From Cunninghamia lanceolata (taxonomy: Eukaryota; Streptophyta; Pinopsida; Cupressales; Cupressaceae): a stretch of DNA of 64,000 nt. Below, in pieces: positions 58,276 through 64,000 of this stretch. Under the pieces are notes generated by a model. The model worked only from the letters and a program-made list of their open reading frames with translations. It had not been told where the DNA came from and searched no databases. Numbering within the stretch: the first letter of the stretch is position 1; each line of letters begins with the position of its first letter. The position numbers were made by a program, and so were the translations under genes. The stretch spans positions 17,992,501-18,056,500 of the forward strand of contig BSBN01000888.1 in the NCBI GenBank assembly GCA_027924645.1, given 5' to 3'.

Positions 58276-59460
58276 GACATGAATTGCGAAAAACTTTTCT
58301 ACCTATCCCTGGGAACCGCCTCGCACGCGTCTGCATGCTCGGTGGCAATATGCATAAGGCGTAAACATGTCAACATAATTTGGGGAGGTACGTTGTCCCA
58401 CACAATCCCCTACATGATGATAGTCGTCTGGGGGGTATGCGACATGAAGTGTGTCACTTTTAGGATTAGAATGATTTTAATCTGAACCCTAAGTTTCCTA
58501 GGTGTGAAGATGATTCTACCAGCTTCGAAACCTAACCCCAACTCAGGTCAAAATGCAATTGAATTAATGATTAAGAAATAGTGGCATGATGGGCACATGA
58601 TTAAAGTGGAATGGTGAAATAAAAATTAATAAAATATCATAAAATTAAAACCCTAGAAATCTACGAAAAATTTGATAGCATAACGTGTTTTCAATAATCG
58701 CATTAAAATTTAAAAAAAAACACCAATATGAAATTAAACAAAAATTTAAGAATAAAAATTTAAACTTAAGAACAAATTTAAAAAAAATTAAAATAATAGA
58801 ATAAATACCCTACCAAGGTAAAATAAATTGACCTTGCAAAAAGAATAAAAATTTGAAATAATATAATAAAATAATAACAAACGCCAAATTGGATTTCAAA
58901 TTGGAGTCCGTTAATAAATATCATTTCGACATTAAATTTATTAACAAACTCAGAATAATAGAGAAGGGAAGAGACTAAAATACTCATTCCTATAAAATGA
59001 TAGTAAAATTGATAAACAATTAAAAATGATAAAATCACGCTAGGAAAAAAATAAAATAATTATCCCAAGCAGAATGAATTTAATACAAAGGGAATATACT
59101 TCCCAATTTCAACAAATCTCAATCCCTCCAAAATAAAATTAAGCCACAAGGCAAATAGAAAGCAAAATGTAAAACCCCATCTAAAATTAATAAATACATT
59201 GAGACACAAGAATTAAAATGCAAGGGAAAAAATAGAGAGTAAAAAAAAAAAGAATTAAAACACTCTCCTTAGAAATCTCCTCATAATAAAATAATTGGTC
59301 TTCAAATTAAAAGCCCTAATTTCATTTTAAAATTAGCTCTCTACAAGAAAACCCTAAGTTATATTTTATAGTTTTCTCTCCCTTTGTTGCCCTAATCCTC
59401 TAACTCATTCATTCCTTGTTTCCATCTTGTTTTGCTTTGCCTCTTGTTTTGCAAGTTAGG
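58276..59460. other. AT-rich LTR-like DNA
   Basis: Very A-rich from 58590 to 59330. No gene recognised. Confidence 0.4.
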
Positions 59461-59531
59461 GTTTGTGAAGAACCATGGAGGCCATGAATGAAGCTTGCTG
59501 CTACCTCTCACGAAGGTATACATAGCAAGGT

Positions 59532-59586
<55 letters not shown>

Positions 59587-59589
59587 TAG

Positions 59590-59652
<63 letters not shown>
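59532..59652. repeat. Compound (TG)n and (TA)n microsatellite
   Basis: A TG run over about 59544-59584 is followed by GATAGCG and then about 30 TA units. It lies in what could be an intron between a donor (CGAAG|GTATAC, 59515) and an acceptor (CTTGTTGCAG, 59704). Confidence 0.95.
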
Positions 59653-59657
<5 letters not shown>

Positions 59658-59908
59658 CAAATTGTATACAAAATGTATATGTTAAGGTTGTTTTCTTGTT
59701 GCAGGGTTGAAGGAGTAAGAGGGGGCCGAACGACGTTCAATAAGGGCAAGGAAAGTCACAGAGGAGAGGAGGCATGGTCATGGCGGCAAGGGAGGTTGTG
59801 AAAACTACTAAGGTGGCGGCATGGTATAGTGGGGCCGCAGAGGGTGCAGATCTCTGGAGCGTGGGGAACAACGGTGACAGTGGTACTGTAGATCAAAGAA
59901 ATAAATGG

Positions 59909-60010
59909 TGGGGAGGGGGTAAAAACCCCCACCCACATGGGTGGGGGTTTCAACCCCCTCCCCATACCCTTGGGTGTGGGTGGGGGTTTCGACCCCCTCC
60001 CCACACCCTA
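59909..60010. repeat. Nested G-rich/C-rich inverted repeats, duplicated
   Basis: AAACCCCCACCCA at 59923-59935 pairs perfectly with TGGGTGGGGGTTT at 59938-59950 across a two-base loop. Outside it, GGGGAGGGGGT at 59910-59920 pairs perfectly with ACCCCCTCCCC at 59953-59963. A second, related copy at 59970-60009 pairs GGTGTGGGTGGGGGT with ACCCCCTCCCCACACC, with one base unpaired. G runs of four or five also permit quadruplex structures. Confidence 0.9.
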
Positions 60011-60192
60011 ACTATCAAAGGACGGTGGTGGGACTATGGTGGGAGCCAATGCCCACCACAGCCCCTCAGTTGTTATTTTTTTTATTATCTTTTTTCTTGT
60101 GTGCCAAAACATGGCTACGGACAATCCACCCAAAATGGATTCCTTTTCACAGTAGTTTCTTGTATAAAAAAAATTGGATTTAAAAAAGAAGT

Positions 60193-60256
60193 TATATATA
60201 TATGTAGATATAGATACATACATACATACATATATATATATGTATGTATCTATATC

Positions 60257-60308
<52 letters not shown>

Positions 60309-60327
60309 GATATAGATACATACATAC

Positions 60328-60359
<32 letters not shown>

Positions 60360-60462
60360 GTATCTATATATGTATATATATACATATATGTACATATATA
60401 TATGTATATATATATACATATATATGTATATATATACATATATATATATATATGTATATACA
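60193..60462. repeat. Long TA / TACA / TAGA compound microsatellite
   Basis: About 270 bp of alternating TATATA, TACATACA and TAGATATAGATA blocks that repeatedly read the same on both strands. The long Tyr/Ile-rich open frames on both strands here are artefacts of the repeat. Confidence 0.95.
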
Positions 60463-60548
60463 ACACAATATATAACTTCTATATTTTCTTCTATTTCAGC
60501 ATATACACAAGGATTAAAAAACATTTAAACAACTAGATTAACGAACAA

Positions 60549-60550
<2 letters not shown>

Positions 60551-60579
<29 letters not shown>

Positions 60580-60580
60580 C
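60551..60580. repeat. (AT)n microsatellite
   Basis: About 14 uninterrupted AT units. Confidence 0.95.
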
Positions 60581-60599
60581 TCAATACACTAGTCTCTCT

Positions 60600-62010
60600 C
60601 ATCATAATGGTTAATACACAAGTACTAACTTTCAGTTTTACAAATATGAAATAATCAATCGTATTCCTTTTTTTTTTTGAAAGCATAAAAATACATAGAT
60701 GACCCTATTTTTTTTTTTGAAATGATCATACAAGGTAGAAATACATTTCATTCAAATTTCTATCAACCTATCTTTCATAACAGCAACTATGACATAGTGG
60801 TTTCAATACATTATAGGATAAATAATACATTAAATCTCCCTATCATATTTTCTAGTATGCACTAAGGCATGAACAACAACTAGTACAATGAAACTGTTAA
60901 TACAAGAAAATAGATAACTAATCTCAAATTCCAATTTCATTTATGCAATAAAAATTCATTTAACAACACTCATATATTTTGTTTTTTGTAAGGAAAACAT
61001 GATAGAAATATGTATAAAATTTCTCATGCATTTCTCAAACTATAAACTCACAACTTAGAGAATAAACAACTTTCAAAAAAAAAAAAGATTGTTTACATTT
61101 CAATACTTTTTACAGCTAATTCCAAGCTAAAATTTGACAAAAATAAATACAATAGTGCCACAAAGGCCATGGCTCAAACAACCAACAACATAACTATAGA
61201 AACACAAAACTGGACTCCTCTCTAACTCCATTTCTTCATTTAAACACCTGCAATAATTACACAACAATGAGGAAAAACCTAGCCACTTTGAAATACCCTC
61301 CTCCCTACTGTAGACCTGCAAATGGGTCACCCCCGAGCTACGGAGGTAGGGATTCCCACGGATACAAACACACCACAACAAGCATCAAGCAGCAACAACA
61401 AAAAATGAAACCCCAAGGATAAATACATAACACAACTCATGAAAATTAGTTTGATGGGGGTAGGGAATGGACCCCTCTACTTCAAAGGCCACACCAAAAT
61501 ACCAAAATACCAAGTCTCATGGCCTCAAGCCAAAACCTCCAAAACCACAACTCCTCAAATATCTCAAAATAAACTTCCATGGCACTCTTGCCATACAAAT
61601 AATCTCCACAACAAGTAAGAAGCCCTCAAGGCATCAATAACACTAATATGGGAGTGACCTCAAGGAGGTTCCTTTCCCCTAGCCCAACAAGTTGAGCCTT
61701 ACCTCCAAATAGAGGCGCTCTCACCAAACTCCCATCCCACACAATAAAATAAAACAACAACCAACAAAACTTCAAACAGATCACAATAAATAAGTAAGGG
61801 TAAAGAACACAGTCAAGAGGCTTACCTTCAAAAGTCCTATAATGGAAGCACATTTGGTGATGAGCTACAAGCTTCTCCAAATCTTCCAATCTCCAAGAAT
61901 TCCTCTAACTTTCCCAAAATTGCTCAAAAATAGAAAGAAACTCCAAAATGCAAGAACCCCACACTCCTGAACAAGAGGAGGTAATATAGACCTTCAATTT
62001 TAGCCTTGAG
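60600..62010. other. Non-coding DNA, probably LTR interior
   Basis: No coding domain recognised. Several poly-A or poly-T tracts. The minus-strand frames at 61127-61381 and 61626-61889 have no recognisable motif. Confidence 0.4.
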
Positions 62011-62014
62011 GAAT

Positions 62015-62396
62015 GAGAAGGTGACACTTGTCACCTTCTCCTTCCTCCTCCAATACCACTTGCAAGGGAGAGGAAGTGTGAGGGTGACAAGTATCATCCT
62101 CCAATTTCATCTCAATCCTCACCTTATCCACTTGTGCTCTCACACATGTGTGAGAGAACAAGTTGTGAGGTGGCATTCCCTTTCAAACCTCCATGAGGAT
62201 AAGGAATGCCATATGGCATCCTCTTATTCTCTAAGAGAGCCATCTCCCTCCAAAATGCTCTCACACATGTGTGAGAGTATTGGAGGAAAATCCCACACAA
62301 TTGGGAGTCTTGGAGACCTCCCAAGTCCTCCTAGGGAAGGGATTCCCAAACTTTGGGAAGGGAGATGAGTCCTTCCCAAAGCATGACTCATCTCCC
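62015..62396. repeat. Cluster of perfect palindromes and hairpins
   Basis: GAGAAGGTGACA (62015) pairs with TGTCACCTTCTC across CT. CTCTCACACATGTGTGAGAG is a perfect 20 bp palindrome found twice, at 62137-62156 and 62258-62277, and the first extends to ACTTGT...ACAAGT with one mismatch. GGGAGATGAGTC (about 62360) pairs with GACTCATCTCCC. Smaller ones between them include GGAATGCCATATGGCATCC and TTCCCAAACTTTGGGAA. The main ones are spaced about 105-122 bp apart. Confidence 0.9.
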
Positions 62397-62399
62397 ATC

Positions 62400-63190
62400 T
62401 TATCTAATTCCAAATTTCGTCACTTTGAGTAAAACTTAGTTTAGAGTGACCAAAAGTGAGTTAACCCAAGGTTTAGTATGTCAAAATTGACCCTCGACCC
62501 ATGGGTAACTACCTAGGGTAAATTTTGGGACACTAAGGTTCACCTAGGGTGTCATAAATCTACTTTAAATGGCCTAAAAAATAGAAACAATTACCAAGTG
62601 GTATAAGTCACAAAAATTTATACAACACATAATATTAATTAATTAAACAAAGGGGTACTAGGCCAAAATGATAAAAATTAAATCAAGCACATAAATTAAC
62701 ACTTAATTTTCAAACGTGATCGTCATCCCTCTTGGGAATGGATCGGTGTCACATGGAAATAATGTATGTGTGAATTCTACCTCCAATTTCCCATTGCGTG
62801 GGAATGTAAAACCTGTACATCTCAATCAAGTGTCAATCATATCATGAATAATCATAGCCGAAGCAACTGGAATTAAATTCATGCCATGAAATACAACAAT
62901 AATCATCTATAACATAATTATGAATTAAACTGCATTTTCCTATCACATGTCAAATAATCATCATCACATAAATAAGTAGAAATCACATCACAAAACATCA
63001 TCTAAAATATCTCATATGTCGGATCACAAAATAGCATCAAAATATGATCAAATCGAATCACCATAAGTCTAATCAATGTCATCAAAATCTGGAGATATAG
63101 TCAAATCTACATAATGAAAACATAGTCTCTAAAAGTCTGATAATGTCATCAACTGAGATGCATAATGATCAAAAAAAGGAAGGAAAAATA
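62400..63190. other. Probable LTR of the chromovirus at the right edge
   Basis: Non-coding, AT-rich. On the minus strand the purine tract GGGTGGGGAGGATATGAGG follows the polyprotein, so the 3' LTR should begin at about 63190 and run left. Its far end is not fixed. Confidence 0.45.
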
Positions 63191-64000
63191 ATTGGCCTCA
63201 TATCCTCCCCACCCTAAGACTAACCTTCTTCCTCGAAGTCGTGAAAAAGGTGAGGATAGAGTGCCCTCAAACTAGCTGCATCCTCCCAAGTCGTTGTGAC
63301 CTCATCATAACGATCCCACTGGACCCTAACTTGGTCCAGCTCTCGACCTCGAAGGCCCATCATCTGATGAGCCAATATGTGAATTGGCTCCAAAGATAAT
63401 TTCCCATCCGCCTCTACCTATAGAGCACTCCAGTCTAGTACGTGAGATAAATCTGATATATATCACCTCAATAGAGAAATATGAAAGACATCGTGGATAC
63501 GTGACAAGCTAGGTGGCAACTCAAGATGATAGGCAACAAGTCCTATCCACTCTAAGATCTCAAAGGGTCCTACAAACCGTGGTGCGAGCTTAGAGCCCTT
63601 TCCATAACGGATTGGACTCTTGTGTGGCCACACTCTAAGGAATACCCTGTCACCCACTGAGAAGCTCCGATCAGTCCTCTTAGCATCGACATACTTCTTC
63701 TGTCTATCATGTGCCTCCTAAAGTCTCTACCTAATCAGTGTGACCTACTACTCCATATATTGAACTAACTCTGGACCAATGGCAACTCTGTCCTCTATCT
63801 GATCCCAACTCAATGGTGTCCTGCATGGTTTGCCATATAAAGCCTAGAAAGGAGGCATACCCAACAAGATGTGATGCCCATTATTATAGGTAAACTCAAC
63901 CAGATATAGATACTCCTCCCATCTAGATTGATGGTATATAACATACATCCAAAGTATGTCCTCCAACACCTGATTCACCCATTTTGTCTGTCCATCTGTC
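63190..64000 (-). pseudogene. Chromovirus (Ty3/gypsy) integrase C-terminus and chromodomain, partial
   Basis: Read leftward from the window edge: DGQTKWVNQVLEDILWMY (end of the integrase core), YLVEFTYNNGHHILLGMPPF, then VGDRVFLRVWPHKSPIRYGK, GSKLAPRFVGPFEILEWIG (GPY/F module) and HDVFHISLLR. After two stops comes LRGRELDQVRVQWDRYDEVT and then TTWEDAASLRALYPHLF, a chromodomain-like end of the Tekay/Del kind. Several stops are TAG where the family has Gln, and one is TGA where Arg or Lys is usual (63461). The 5' part, with gag, protease and RT, lies beyond the window. Confidence 0.85.

Noticed and set aside
59774..60536. Long open frames on both strands, Tyr/Ile/His-rich
   Set aside because: They are produced by the TA/TACA/TAGA microsatellite and exist in several frames at once.

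Overview
The window looks like intergenic DNA from a seed plant with a large, repeat-filled nuclear genome. A gymnosperm would fit, but that is an inference from layout, not a sequence identification. I find no intact host gene, rRNA, convincing tRNA or CRISPR array. Nearly everything interpretable is an LTR retrotransposon or its remains, with a few decayed genes and many tandem repeats. All coding remnants carry stops or frameshifts.

Layout. 1-1114: 3' end of an unrecognised acidic gene with two in-frame stops. 1390-2260 and 3720-4330: two blocks of one degenerate ~105-140 bp tandem repeat. 4.9-13.1 kb: AT-rich DNA with microsatellites, an LTR-like 5' end and a weak minus-strand F-box/kelch-like remnant. 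13.1-16.4 kb: a Ty1/copia RNase H fragment and a decayed transposase-like gene, both minus strand. 18.4-37.0 kb: a nest of insertions. An old plus-strand copia element is split by a minus-strand copia element (20643-35653, target-site duplication AAAGC). That element is split by a plus-strand chromodomain Ty3/gypsy element (23340-28624, duplication CACAT) and, in its right LTR, by a 2.2 kb insertion of unknown class (32450-34694). 38221-45054: a minus-strand LTR element (duplication TCAAT) with only a protease-like gene and a ~175 bp tandem array. About 46.3-58.2 kb: a minus-strand Tat-lineage Ty3/gypsy element with gag, protease, a G-patch domain, RT, RNase H and integrase. Its 3' region carries a plant-mobile-domain gene in antisense with its own TATA box. 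58.2-63.2 kb: probable LTR DNA rich in microsatellites and hairpins. 63.2-64 kb: the integrase end of a minus-strand chromovirus that runs off the window.

How the parts relate. Target-site duplications and LTR ends read directly from the sequence fix the order of insertion in the nest. The frame-breaking stops are often TAG or TAA where the family has Gln, and some TGA where Arg is expected. This fits C-to-T decay of methylated, silenced DNA. The most unusual items are the antisense mobile-domain gene with its 39 bp hairpin minisatellite, the protease-only element, the unclassified 2.2 kb insertion, and the palindrome cluster at 62.0-62.4 kb.
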